Below are positions 8,324-16,223 of a stretch of 64,000 nt of DNA, piece after piece. This DNA is from Roseiarcus sp037446355. GTDB lineage: Bacteria > Pseudomonadota > Alphaproteobacteria > Rhizobiales > Beijerinckiaceae. Numbering within the stretch: the stretch's first letter is position 1; each line of letters opens with the position of its first letter. Location: the NCBI GenBank assembly GCA_037446355.1, contig JBBIIT010000003.1, positions 1 through 64,000 of the forward strand, given 5' to 3'. Position numbers and translations under genes: made by a program. The notes under the pieces are model-generated. The model searched no databases and was not told the DNA's origin. It saw only the letters and a program-made list of their open reading frames with translations.

Positions 8324-9988
8324 TCAGACGCGCCGCATGTCGTATTCGCCGCGCACCCCGGTTCCGTATCGCTTGAGCGCGCCCTTCTCTCCGACTGCGT
8401 TCGGGCGCTGGAAGATCCAGTTCTGCCATGCGGTCAATCGGCCGAAGATGCGCGTTTCCATCGTTTCGGGTCCGGCAAACCTCAGGTTCGCCTCCATGCC
8501 CGTCAGCGCGTCGGGGGAGAAACTCGCCCGCTCCTCGAGGAAAATGCGAACCTCGTCGCTCCAATCGATGTCGTCATAGGCGAAGGTCACGAGGCCGAGA
8601 TCGCTCGCCGCCTCGGCGTCGAGCAACTTGCCCCTCGTCGCCGCGGCCGCTTCGATCGCGGAGGGTTCGCCGAGGAAGCGAGTCTCGAGACGGGTCAGGC
8701 CGTTCGACATGGGGAAGGGACCGAAATTGCCATCGCTGAGCGTAAACGCAGCCGGCGCGCGATTGTCGCCTTCGAACTCGCCCTTCATCATGTAGCTGCG
8801 ATCGCAAGCGAACAGCAGCTCGGCGAGGAACCCCGCGAAACAGGAACCGTTCTCGACCAGCGCAACCAGCGAGCGCGAAGTGAGATCGACCCGTTTGAGT
8901 ACGCGCTTCCAGTAAAGAAGAATTTCGCGCGAAAGCCAATCGCTATCGCGATTGGCGAGCAGGAACGCCTCATGTTGCAGGACTTTATCGGCGTCGCCTT
9001 GTGACTTGAAGACGATTACGCCAAGTTCGAGTTCGTTGAGTCGCAGATGCAGGATCGCGTCGTCAAGTTCTCGGGCCAGGCGAAGGCTCCACGTGCGCGC
9101 GCCCTGCGCGTGCAGCGCGCCGACCGATGTCGGCGCGCCCGCGTCCGGTCCGTGGATCGTGATCGTCGCAACGCCTTTGTCGCGTTCGAGATGAACTTCG
9201 ACCAGTGAGTAGGCGATAGAGCCGTCCTCGCCGAATTTGCGGTCGAGCGGGGTCAGACTGATTCCCTTTGCGTCGTGATCCTTCGTGGACTTCGCCGCGA
9301 ATTCACGCGCGCGCCCGGCGACAGCTTCCTCGAACCGCGTATTCGGCGCGATTTCATCGACGAGGCGCCATTCGACCGCCCGCTTGCCCCTTACGCCTTC
9401 CTCGATCGAGCAGAACACGTCGGCGAGATCGCGGCGGACCTTGCGCTTGTCGGTGACGCGGGTCAGGCCGCCCGTGCCCGGCAGCACCGCCAGCAGCGGG
9501 GCCTCGGGTAGGGCCACCGAAGTCGATCCGTCATCGGTGAGAATGATGTAGTCGCAGGCGAGCGCGAGCTCGTAACCGCCGCCGGCGCAGGCGCCTTTGA
9601 TCGCGCAGATATAGGACTGTCCGGATTCGGCCCCGGCGGCTTCGAACGTATTGCGGGTCTCGTTGGTGAACTTGCAGAAATTGACCTTGTGCGCGTGGGC
9701 CGCGCCGCCGAGCATTCTAATATTGGCGCCTGCGCAGAACACCTTGTCCTTGCCCGAGCGTAACACAACCGCTTTGACTTCCGGGTGCTCGAATCGCATC
9801 CGCTGCACGACGTCCGCGAGTTCGATGTCGACGCCGAGATCGTAAGAATTGAGCTTGAGCTGATAGCCCTCGAACAAACCGCCGTTTTCGTCGACGTCCA
9901 TATAGAGCGTGGCGATCGGCCCATCGTAGGCGACGCGCCAGTGCCGGTATTTAGAAGGGTCAGTCTGGAAATCGATGCGCTGGTTCAT
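8324..9988 (-). CDS. boxC: 2,3-epoxybenzoyl-CoA dihydrolase BoxC
   Basis: BoxC hydrolytically opens the 2,3-epoxybenzoyl-CoA ring, giving formate and 3,4-dehydroadipyl-CoA semialdehyde. It is an unusually long, two-part enoyl-CoA hydratase/crotonase-fold enzyme, and this 554-residue product fits. Crotonase oxyanion-hole motifs are seen in DKVFCAGANIRMLGG and AIKGACAGGGYELALACDYI, while the C-terminal half contains SLVALVENGSCFAGFLAELLFACDR, a second degenerate crotonase-like unit. It is the first gene of the minus-strand box cluster, with TGCATTATA 15 bp upstream of its ATG; that position suits a repressor site. No strong Shine-Dalgarno is visible. boxD, the semialdehyde dehydrogenase of the pathway, is not in the window. 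Confidence 0.95.
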   Translation of the reverse strand: MNQRIDFQTDPSKYRHWRVAYDGPIATLYMDVDENGGLFEGYQLKLNSYDLGVDIELADVVQRMRFEHPEVKAVVLRSGKDKVFCAGANIRMLGGAAHAHKVNFCKFTNETRNTFEAAGAESGQSYICAIKGACAGGGYELALACDYIILTDDGSTSVALPEAPLLAVLPGTGGLTRVTDKRKVRRDLADVFCSIEEGVRGKRAVEWRLVDEIAPNTRFEEAVAGRAREFAAKSTKDHDAKGISLTPLDRKFGEDGSIAYSLVEVHLERDKGVATITIHGPDAGAPTSVGALHAQGARTWSLRLARELDDAILHLRLNELELGVIVFKSQGDADKVLQHEAFLLANRDSDWLSREILLYWKRVLKRVDLTSRSLVALVENGSCFAGFLAELLFACDRSYMMKGEFEGDNRAPAAFTLSDGNFGPFPMSNGLTRLETRFLGEPSAIEAAAATRGKLLDAEAASDLGLVTFAYDDIDWSDEVRIFLEERASFSPDALTGMEANLRFAGPETMETRIFGRLTAWQNWIFQRPNAVGEKGALKRYGTGVRGEYDMRRV

Positions 9989-10002
9989 GCGAGTGCGTCC
10001 CG

Positions 10003-10030
10003 TGCATTATATATCATGTGATGTAATATA
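10003..10030. promoter_or_regulatory. TGCATTATA plus TGTAATATA, candidate BoxR operator upstream of boxC
   Basis: TGCATTATA at 10003-10011 is the exact reverse complement of the repeat unit found twice upstream of the ligase gene. A second related element, TGTAATATA, lies at 10022-10030, 19 bp further on. The pair is immediately upstream of boxC. The stretch is strongly AT-rich and may also contain the promoter. The nearby GTGCAATATG around 10100 may be a further half site. Confidence 0.5.
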
Positions 10031-10170
10031 CTGCTTATTCAGGCTTGGCAAGGGCAAACGTTCTCCCAAAGCGCGGAGATTCGGCGTGCCCGAGCCACGA
10101 AAGTGCAATATGCTGCATCGATTTTCGGCCCCGCGCCGCGGTGCGTGACGCGTCTGGCTAATTCGGGGCG

Positions 10171-10893
10171 ATGGGAGACCAGTCGATGGGCGACATGCGG
10201 CGAGATTTGGGGACCAAGAGCGACGTCGAGGCTGTGCTTTCGCTCGTGGAGGTCAAGGGCCGAAAAATCGTCGATGTCGGCTGCGGGCCGGGCAAGGTCG
10301 CGCGGGAATTGCATGCGGCCGGCGCCGAAGTGCTGGGCGTGGAGCCCGATCCGGCCCAGGCCGCCGAGAATCGCGTGGCGGCGGCGACTCAAGGCCTAGG
10401 ATTCGCGGAGGCCCGCGCGGAGGCGTTGCCGCTGGAATCGGGTTCGACGGACGGTGTCTTCTTCTTTCGTTCGCTGCATCATGTGCCCATAGAAAGCATG
10501 GATCGCGCTATCGGCGAGGCCCTGCGCGTACTCAAACCCGGCGCCTTTCTGTGCGTTGTCGAACCCGGCATGGAAGGAACGCATTTTCCGCTGATGCGGC
10601 CATTTCACGATGAAACGAAAGTGCGAAACGCGGCGCAGGCCGCGCTCGATCGCTTCGCCGCGGCTCATTTTGGCCTCAGAACCCGCTACGGCTATCGGCA
10701 GTTTCCCAAATACGCCGACTTCGACGCCTTCGTCGCGCGCGTGCTCGGGCAGACATTTAATGACATTCGCCGCGAGCGTGTCGAAAGCGAGGAAGTTCGG
10801 CGTTATTTCGAGGCTGGACGCGTCGCTTCGGGCGAATACATCTTCGAGCAGCCGATGTGGCTTGATCTCTTCCGCGCACCGGAACAGAGGTAG
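10171..10893 (+). CDS. Class I SAM-dependent methyltransferase
   Basis: The protein (240 residues, cytosolic) has a class I methyltransferase Rossmann fold. Motif I is IVDVGCGPGKVARELHAAG near residues 33-50, followed by the acidic GVEPDPAQA, and SLHHVPIESMDRAIGEALRVLKPGAFL as the post-core helix typical of Methyltransf_11 proteins. The substrate cannot be read from sequence. The start could be ATG 10171, 10186 or 10195; none has a clear ribosome-binding site. It diverges from boxC and is followed 76 bp later by a cytochrome gene. There is no evident tie to the box pathway, although the promoters share one intergenic region. Confidence 0.75.
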   Translation: MGDQSMGDMRRDLGTKSDVEAVLSLVEVKGRKIVDVGCGPGKVARELHAAGAEVLGVEPDPAQAAENRVAAATQGLGFAEARAEALPLESGSTDGVFFFRSLHHVPIESMDRAIGEALRVLKPGAFLCVVEPGMEGTHFPLMRPFHDETKVRNAAQAALDRFAAAHFGLRTRYGYRQFPKYADFDAFVARVLGQTFNDIRRERVESEEVRRYFEAGRVASGEYIFEQPMWLDLFRAPEQR

Positions 10894-10969
10894 GGGCATG
10901 AGTTCGACTATTCGTGGGTGCGTCGCGACGCGGCGTCGACGCGGATCGAACCTGAGGGGAGCAACGAAA

Positions 10970-11443
10970 ATGCGAAAGCCGATTATTGCAATTTTCGGAT
11001 TGGCGGCGCTGGCCGCGCTTCCGGCGGCGATAGTCGCGGGTCAGATGAGCGAAGGACACGCGCAGACGGCGCCAGCGACCGATTCGCGTCAGCCCATTTT
11101 CGTCACCGAAGCGACCAGGGTTTTCGTTCTCGGGGAAATGCGCGCCATGCTCGCCGCCGCGCAGGGCGTCGCGGAAGGCGTCGGCAAAGGCGACGCGAAG
11201 GCCGCGGCCGCCGCGGCTGCCGCGTCCGGACTGAAGGCGTTTCAAGGAATGCCTAAAGAGGTCATGGCGGAGTTGCCGCAGGACTTTCGCTCCATCGGGA
11301 TGCAGTCGCATCGGTCATTTGACAAAGTCGCAGAGGCGGCGAACGCGAGCGCCGCCCCCGAAATCGTTAGCGCCAGGCTCGGTGAGACGATGCAGTTCTG
11401 CGTCGCGTGTCACGAGTCGTTCCGCTTCGCCAGCAAGCCGTGA
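10970..11443 (+). CDS. Class II c-type cytochrome (C-terminal CxxCH), periplasmic
   Basis: This 157-residue secreted protein has a Sec signal peptide (MRKPIIAIFGLAALAALPAA, then an AQTAPA-like cleavage region) and one haem-binding motif, CVACH, about 11 residues from the C-terminus. A mostly helical, Ala-rich body with a C-terminal CxxCH is typical of class II cytochromes (cytochrome c' and c556). It probably carries electrons or binds small ligands in the periplasm. The ATG at 10970 follows GAGGGGAG; longer frames reaching to 10610 run through the preceding methyltransferase gene and are rejected. It lies between that methyltransferase and soxB, with 152 bp before soxB. A role as electron acceptor for a neighbouring dehydrogenase is possible but not shown. 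Confidence 0.82.
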   Translation: MRKPIIAIFGLAALAALPAAIVAGQMSEGHAQTAPATDSRQPIFVTEATRVFVLGEMRAMLAAAQGVAEGVGKGDAKAAAAAAAASGLKAFQGMPKEVMAELPQDFRSIGMQSHRSFDKVAEAANASAAPEIVSARLGETMQFCVACHESFRFASKP

Positions 11444-11595
11444 CGCGGACATTTCGCCCGCGGGTATTGGCGCTATCACGCCGATCCGGGTCTGTCGGCC
11501 GTGACGCGCCTGCGGCACGCCCGCCCAGGGGTCGAGTTGACGCCCTGGCGCGCGGGGCCGTCAGCTTCGGGCTTTCCTCGCTCGGGAGGTGAGTT

Positions 11596-12849
11596 TTGGC
11601 GCGTCGCTATTCTGCTTTCGCGCTGATTGCGCAGGGCCTCAACGGCCATCGCGGTTGGCGCCCGGCCTGGCGCACGCCCGAGCTGCGCGACGTTTACGAT
11701 TTCGTCGTCGTCGGCGGCGGCGGCCACGGTCTCGCGACGGCGTACTACTTGGCCAAGAATCACGGCGCGAAGCGGGTTGCCGTGATCGAGAAGGGTTGGC
11801 TCGGCGGCGGCAACACCGGGCGCAATACGACGACCATTCGCTCCAACTATTTCTACCCCGAGAGCGTCGCGCTGTACGACTTGGCGTTGCGGCTTTATGA
11901 GAACCTGTCGCGCGAACTCAACTACAATATCATGCTCTCGCAGCGCGGCGTGCTGACCATCGCCCATTCTGACGCGGAAATGGAGATCGCCGCGCGCTTG
12001 GTCAACGCGATGCGGCTCAACGGAGTCGACGCCGATCTGCTTTCTCGTGCGGAGGCCCTCGCCAAGGCGCCGCTGCTCAACCAAAGCGACGCGGCGCGCT
12101 ATCCCGTATTCGGCGGCGTATGGCAGGGCCGAGCTGGCGTAGCGCGTCACGACGCCGTCGCCTGGGGCTATGCGCGCGCGGCCGACGCTCTGGGCGTCGA
12201 CATCCTGCAAGGCTGCGAGGTTACGGGCTTCCTGACCGAGGGTGGGCGCTGCGTTGGCGTCGAAACCGCGCGGGGCCCCGTGCGCGCCGGCGCCGTCGGC
12301 CTCACGGTTGCGGGCCATTCCAGCGTCCTGGCCGCGAAGGCGGGATTTCAATTGCCTGTGCGTTCCTACACGCTGCAGGCCATGGTTTCGGAGCCGGTGA
12401 AGCCGTGCCTTGATACGGTGGTTCTCTATCCCGGTGCGGGCACATATGTGAGCCAGTCCGACAAAGGCGAACTGGTGATCGGCGGCGGCCTCGACCGCGT
12501 GCCTTCTTACGCGCAGCGCGGCAATCCGCCGATGCAGGAAACCGTGATTTCCGGCCTGGTCGAGATGTTCCCGAGCTTCGGCCAATTGAAGCTGCTGCGC
12601 CAATGGGGCGGCGTCGTCGACGTGACGCCGGACTCCTCGCCACTGATCGGACCATCGCCCCTGCCTGGCCTATATCTTAACTGTGGCTGGGGCACCGGCG
12701 GGTTCAAGGCGATACCGGCGGGCGGCTATCTGCTCGCGCATCTTCTGGCGACCGGCGGTCATCACGAAATCAGCCGGCCGTTCGATCTCTCCAGATTCGT
12801 GATCGGTCGATTGATCGATGAGGCGGCCGGCTCCGGCATTCCGCACTGA
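11596..12849 (+). CDS. soxB: Sarcosine oxidase subunit beta (heterotetrameric)
   Basis: SoxB carries the covalent FMN and the non-covalent FAD that oxidises sarcosine to glycine, passing electrons to O2. The 417-residue product has an N-terminal dinucleotide motif DFVVVGGGGHGLATAYYLAK, then EKGWLGGGNTGRNTTTIRSNY, which contains the histidine/arginine environment typical of the beta subunit, and the C-terminal GLYLNCGWGTGGFKAIPAGG. The start is a TTG at 11596 placed directly after a strong GGGAGGTGAG; no ATG or GTG in frame fits the conserved N-terminus. It is first in the order soxB-soxD-soxA-soxG, the standard bacterial arrangement. Folate-linked formaldehyde transfer is expected from the soxA partner. 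Confidence 0.94.
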   Translation: MARRYSAFALIAQGLNGHRGWRPAWRTPELRDVYDFVVVGGGGHGLATAYYLAKNHGAKRVAVIEKGWLGGGNTGRNTTTIRSNYFYPESVALYDLALRLYENLSRELNYNIMLSQRGVLTIAHSDAEMEIAARLVNAMRLNGVDADLLSRAEALAKAPLLNQSDAARYPVFGGVWQGRAGVARHDAVAWGYARAADALGVDILQGCEVTGFLTEGGRCVGVETARGPVRAGAVGLTVAGHSSVLAAKAGFQLPVRSYTLQAMVSEPVKPCLDTVVLYPGAGTYVSQSDKGELVIGGGLDRVPSYAQRGNPPMQETVISGLVEMFPSFGQLKLLRQWGGVVDVTPDSSPLIGPSPLPGLYLNCGWGTGGFKAIPAGGYLLAHLLATGGHHEISRPFDLSRFVIGRLIDEAAGSGIPH

Positions 12850-12856
12850 GGCGACG

Positions 12857-13117
12857 ATGCAACTCTTTCCTTGTCCCTTCTGCGGGATGCGCGCCGAAAC
12901 CGAATTCGCCTTCGTCGCCGAGGCCGGCAGAACGCGGCCGGAGGGTCTCGTCGCCGACCCGGCCTGGGCGAGCTACCTCTATGAAAACTCCAACCCGAAA
13001 GGCGCGACCCACGAAATATGGAAGCACCTGACCTGTGGCGAATTCTTCAAGATGAAGCGCGACAGCGTCACGCATATCGTCGAGGGCTCGGCCTCGCCTG
13101 GGAACGCGCGGCCTTGA
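12857..13117 (+). CDS. soxD: Sarcosine oxidase subunit delta
   Basis: SoxD is the small zinc-binding subunit of tetrameric sarcosine oxidase. The 86-residue product begins MQLFPCPFCGMRAETEF and has a Cys-x-x-Cys pair plus a later Cys/His set (CGEFFKMKRDSVTHIV), matching the family's zinc site and length. The ATG at 12857 is 7 bp after the soxB stop. Its last codons overlap the soxA start (TTGA). The conserved stretch ATHEIWKHLTCGEFFKMKRDS confirms identity. Confidence 0.93.
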   Translation: MQLFPCPFCGMRAETEFAFVAEAGRTRPEGLVADPAWASYLYENSNPKGATHEIWKHLTCGEFFKMKRDSVTHIVEGSASPGNARP

Positions 13118-15684
13118 GCGCGCGTCGCCTTCCCAGCGCCGCGACCGCTCCGACGGTCGCGTTTCGGTTTGACGGGCGCGAGCATATCGGACGCGAGGGC
13201 GACACAGTCGCTTCGGCGCTCATTGCCAATGGCGTGAGAATTGTCGGCCGCAGTTTCAAATATCATCGGCCGCGCGGCGTCTACGGCGCCTGGACCGAGG
13301 AACCCAACGCGATTGTCGATGTCCGCTTGAACGGACGCACGACCCCGAACGTGCGCGCGACGACCGAGCCGCTTGTCGAAGGCATGGACATTCGCGCCGG
13401 CAACGCTTCGCCCGATGCGCGCGACGATCGCGCCGCGATTGTCGACAGGCTCGCGCGCTTCCTTCCCGTCGGCTTCTATTACAAGACCTTCATCTGGCCT
13501 GGCTGGCGCGTCTTTGAACCCGGCATCCGCGCGATGGCGGGGCTTGGGCGTCTCGATCCCGATAATTGCCCGCCAGCCGACAATCCGCAGCTCTATGCGC
13601 GCTGCGACGTGCTGGTCATAGGCGCGGGACCGGCGGGNNNNNNNNNNNNNNNNNNNNNNNNNNNNNNNNNNNNNNNNNNNNNNNNNNNNNNNNNNNNNNN
13701 NNNNNNNNNNNNNNNNNNNNNNNNNNNNNNNNNNNNNCCCGGCGCGATGTCCGCCGAAGCGGCGCTGATTTATCTGAAGCGTCACGATCTTCTGGTCGGC
13801 GAGCGGATCGTGCTGGCGACAAACAACAGCGGCGCGTACGCCGTCGCCGATGCGCTGAGAGAGGCGGGCGCCCGTGTAACGACAGCCGATCTGCGGAGCG
13901 GCGCGACCATCGACGCAGTGCATGGGCAAACCGTCGAAGCCGTCACTGTCTCGGGCGCGCGCGTGGAGGCGGATGTTCTGTTGATGTCCGGCGGATATAC
14001 GCCGACCGCGCATCTCTACTGCCAGGCGCAGGGCAAGTTGCGCTATGACGAACGTCTCGCCGCCTTTGTTCCAGGCGGCGCCGTCACAAACATGAGCGTT
14101 GTCGGCGCCGCGAACGGAACCTTCGACCTGCCGGCCATCCTCGCTGAAGCGCACGAACCATTTGGCGGCGCATTGCCCGTTCCCGCCTGTGGGGGTCCGA
14201 TCGAGCCGTTCGCGATCGAACCGGCGTGGCCGAAGCCGGGCGCGAACGGTCGGCAGTGGATCGACTTCCAGAACGATGTCACGCTGAAGGACATCGAACT
14301 CGCCGCGCGCGAGAACTACCGTTCGGTCGAACATCTCAAGCGTTACACGACGCTCGGCATGGCGACCGACCAGGGCAAGACCTCGAATCTCAACGGTCTA
14401 GCCGCTATGGCCGCCGCCTCCGGCCGCAGCATCGCCGAAACGGGGACGACGACCTACCGTCCGCCTTTCGTACCGGTTCCGTTCGGCGTCATCGCCGGGC
14501 GCCGGCGCGGCGAATTGTTCAATCCCGTGCGCCGTCTCGCGCTCGAAAATGCACATCGGCGCGCGGGCGCGATATTTCGCGAATATGGCGGCTGGCTGCG
14601 GCCCGCCTGGTATGGCGACGAGGACGCCGAGACGAACATCCATCGCGAAGCGAGGATGGCGCGCGAGAGCGTCGGTCTGCTCGATGCTTCGCCGCTCGGT
14701 AAGATCGAGGTGTTCGGGCCGCAAGCGGGCGCCTTGGTTGATTTCAACTTCTACGGCGCGGTCTCGAGTCTGAAGGCGTCGCGCATCCGATACGGCCTCA
14801 TGCTTACTGAGACTGGCTTCGTCTATGACGACGGCGTTGTCGCGAAGGTCGACGATCTCCACTACATCGTCTCGTGCTCGTCCGGCCATGTGCAGGGCGT
14901 CGCCGCGCGGCTCGAGCAATGGCGGCAGGATTGTTTCGATCCGGCCAAGGTCGTCGTTCACAACTCGACGCCGCAATGGGCGACGCTCACCGCGACCGGC
15001 CCGCGCGCGAGGGAACTCGTCGCCTCGCTCGGCCTCGGCGTGAATCTGGACGACGCGGCGCTGCCGCACATGAGCTTCGCAGACGGCGTATTCGCCGGTC
15101 GGCCCGCCCGTGTCGCGCGCGTCAGCTTCACCGGCGATCGCTCTTACGAGGTTTCCGTGCCCTGGCTCACCGTCGCCGTGCTCAACGAGGCGATGACGAC
15201 GCACGCGAAGCGGCTCGGCGGCGGTCCGCTTGGCTCCGAAGCGCTGCTGTTGCTGCGCGCGGAAAAGGGTTATCCGTTCGTCGGCAAGGACACGGACGGC
15301 ACGACCATGCCGCACGATCTCGGTGTGACCGGACCGCGTGACAAACGCACGGGAGAATTCGTCGGCAAGCGCTCGCTGTTCACGCAAAACGCGCGGCGCG
15401 CCGACCGGCGGCAATTGGTCGGCCTCAGCGTCGAAGGCGCGAAGCTGCTGCCAACCGGCGCCCATGCGATCGAAGTCGTCGACGGACGTCGCCGTTCCCT
15501 CGGCTTCGTCACCTCCAGTTATTTCAGCCCCAATCTGCGGCGCCCGATCGCCCTGGGTCTCATCGAGCGCGGATCGAGCCGAATCGGCGAGACGATCGAC
15601 ATTTACTTCCTGGGGCGGATGTCGCGTGCGACGATCACCCCGCCCTGCGCCTTCGATCCGGAAGGAGCGCGGTTGAATGGCTGA
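13114..15684 (+). CDS. soxA: Sarcosine oxidase subunit alpha, interrupted by an assembly gap
   Basis: SoxA binds NAD and tetrahydrofolate and converts the one-carbon product to methylene-THF. Visible parts are: an N-terminal ferredoxin-like region with RSFKYHRPRGVYG; the start of a Rossmann fold, CDVLVIGAGPAG, that runs into the N block; PGAMSAEAALIYL after it; and a C-terminal GcvT-like aminomethyltransferase domain (ESVGLLDASPLGKIEVFG, LRAEKGYPFVGKDTDGTTMPHDLG). The start is a TTG at 13114 that overlaps the soxD stop by 3 bp. The longer frame from 13018 runs inside soxD and is rejected. Without the gap, the protein appears to lack roughly 110-150 residues of the FAD/NAD domain seen in family members. 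The frame on both sides is continuous, which may be chance. Confidence 0.9.
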   Translation: MSARRLPSAATAPTVAFRFDGREHIGREGDTVASALIANGVRIVGRSFKYHRPRGVYGAWTEEPNAIVDVRLNGRTTPNVRATTEPLVEGMDIRAGNASPDARDDRAAIVDRLARFLPVGFYYKTFIWPGWRVFEPGIRAMAGLGRLDPDNCPPADNPQLYARCDVLVIGAGPAXXXXXXXXXXXXXXXXXXXXXXXXXXXXXXXXXXPGAMSAEAALIYLKRHDLLVGERIVLATNNSGAYAVADALREAGARVTTADLRSGATIDAVHGQTVEAVTVSGARVEADVLLMSGGYTPTAHLYCQAQGKLRYDERLAAFVPGGAVTNMSVVGAANGTFDLPAILAEAHEPFGGALPVPACGGPIEPFAIEPAWPKPGANGRQWIDFQNDVTLKDIELAARENYRSVEHLKRYTTLGMATDQGKTSNLNGLAAMAAASGRSIAETGTTTYRPPFVPVPFGVIAGRRRGELFNPVRRLALENAHRRAGAIFREYGGWLRPAWYGDEDAETNIHREARMARESVGLLDASPLGKIEVFGPQAGALVDFNFYGAVSSLKASRIRYGLMLTETGFVYDDGVVAKVDDLHYIVSCSSGHVQGVAARLEQWRQDCFDPAKVVVHNSTPQWATLTATGPRARELVASLGLGVNLDDAALPHMSFADGVFAGRPARVARVSFTGDRSYEVSVPWLTVAVLNEAMTTHAKRLGGGPLGSEALLLLRAEKGYPFVGKDTDGTTMPHDLGVTGPRDKRTGEFVGKRSLFTQNARRADRRQLVGLSVEGAKLLPTGAHAIEVVDGRRRSLGFVTSSYFSPNLRRPIALGLIERGSSRIGETIDIYFLGRMSRATITPPCAFDPEGARLNG
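13638..13737. other. Run of 100 N: scaffold gap inside soxA
   Basis: Exactly 100 consecutive N replace sequence between a Rossmann motif (VIGAGPAG) and the downstream PGAMSAEAA of soxA. Exactly 100 is a conventional placeholder rather than a measured length. Comparison with typical SoxA length suggests that a few hundred bases are missing. Confidence 0.95.
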
Positions 15685-16207
15685 CGCCCGCACGATTCCG
15701 GATCCGATGGCGAGGTGGACGCCTCCGCCCGATTGGACGCGCGCGCGCTTGTCGCGCGACCGCTGGAGCGCGCGGCCGGTCCTAGGCCTCTCGCAAACGC
15801 TCGTCAGCGGCGATCTTTCGCGCGCGCTCGAAGCGCTCGCTGCGCACGCGAATTCGATCGGCGCCTGGGAGATCGCGCTCGAAGCACCAACGGCCATCCG
15901 CATCGGCCGCGACCGCTTGCTACTGGTGAGCGAGGCGCCCGGCGCCGCCGCAACCGGCTGGCGCGCCGAGGGCTGGGCCTCCTCCGACGTCAGCGACGCG
16001 CTGGCGATATTTGAACTCGCGGGCGACGACCTCGCCGAACTCGTCAGCGAAGCGACATCGCTCGATCTCAGCGCGCCAGGTCCGTCGGCCGCAATTCTAT
16101 TTGCTGGCGTCGGAGCGTTGCTCTACCGCACGCGCGCGGATGTCGCGCGACTCCATGTCGAAAACGCTCACGCCGCCTATATCTGGAGATGGCTGGAGAC
16201 GCGCTGA
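15677..16207 (+). CDS. soxG: Sarcosine oxidase subunit gamma
   Basis: SoxG is the small structural subunit of the heterotetramer and is related to the GcvT N-terminal fold. The 176-residue product includes GAWEIALEAPTAIRIGRDRLLLVS and C-terminal VGALLYRTRADVARLHVENAHAAYIWRWLET, where the final helix is the most conserved family element. The ATG at 15677 overlaps the soxA stop by 8 bp, indicating translational coupling. Only 16 bp separate its stop from the stop of the convergent atzF gene. No promoter or terminator is visible between them. Confidence 0.88.
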   Translation: MADARTIPDPMARWTPPPDWTRARLSRDRWSARPVLGLSQTLVSGDLSRALEALAAHANSIGAWEIALEAPTAIRIGRDRLLLVSEAPGAAATGWRAEGWASSDVSDALAIFELAGDDLAELVSEATSLDLSAPGPSAAILFAGVGALLYRTRADVARLHVENAHAAYIWRWLETR

Positions 16208-16223
16208 GTTCGATGGAGCCGCG

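Noticed and set aside
13018..13113. A longer soxA start at 13018
   Set aside because: This region is the soxD coding sequence in another frame; TTG 13114 coupled to the soxD stop fits the family better.
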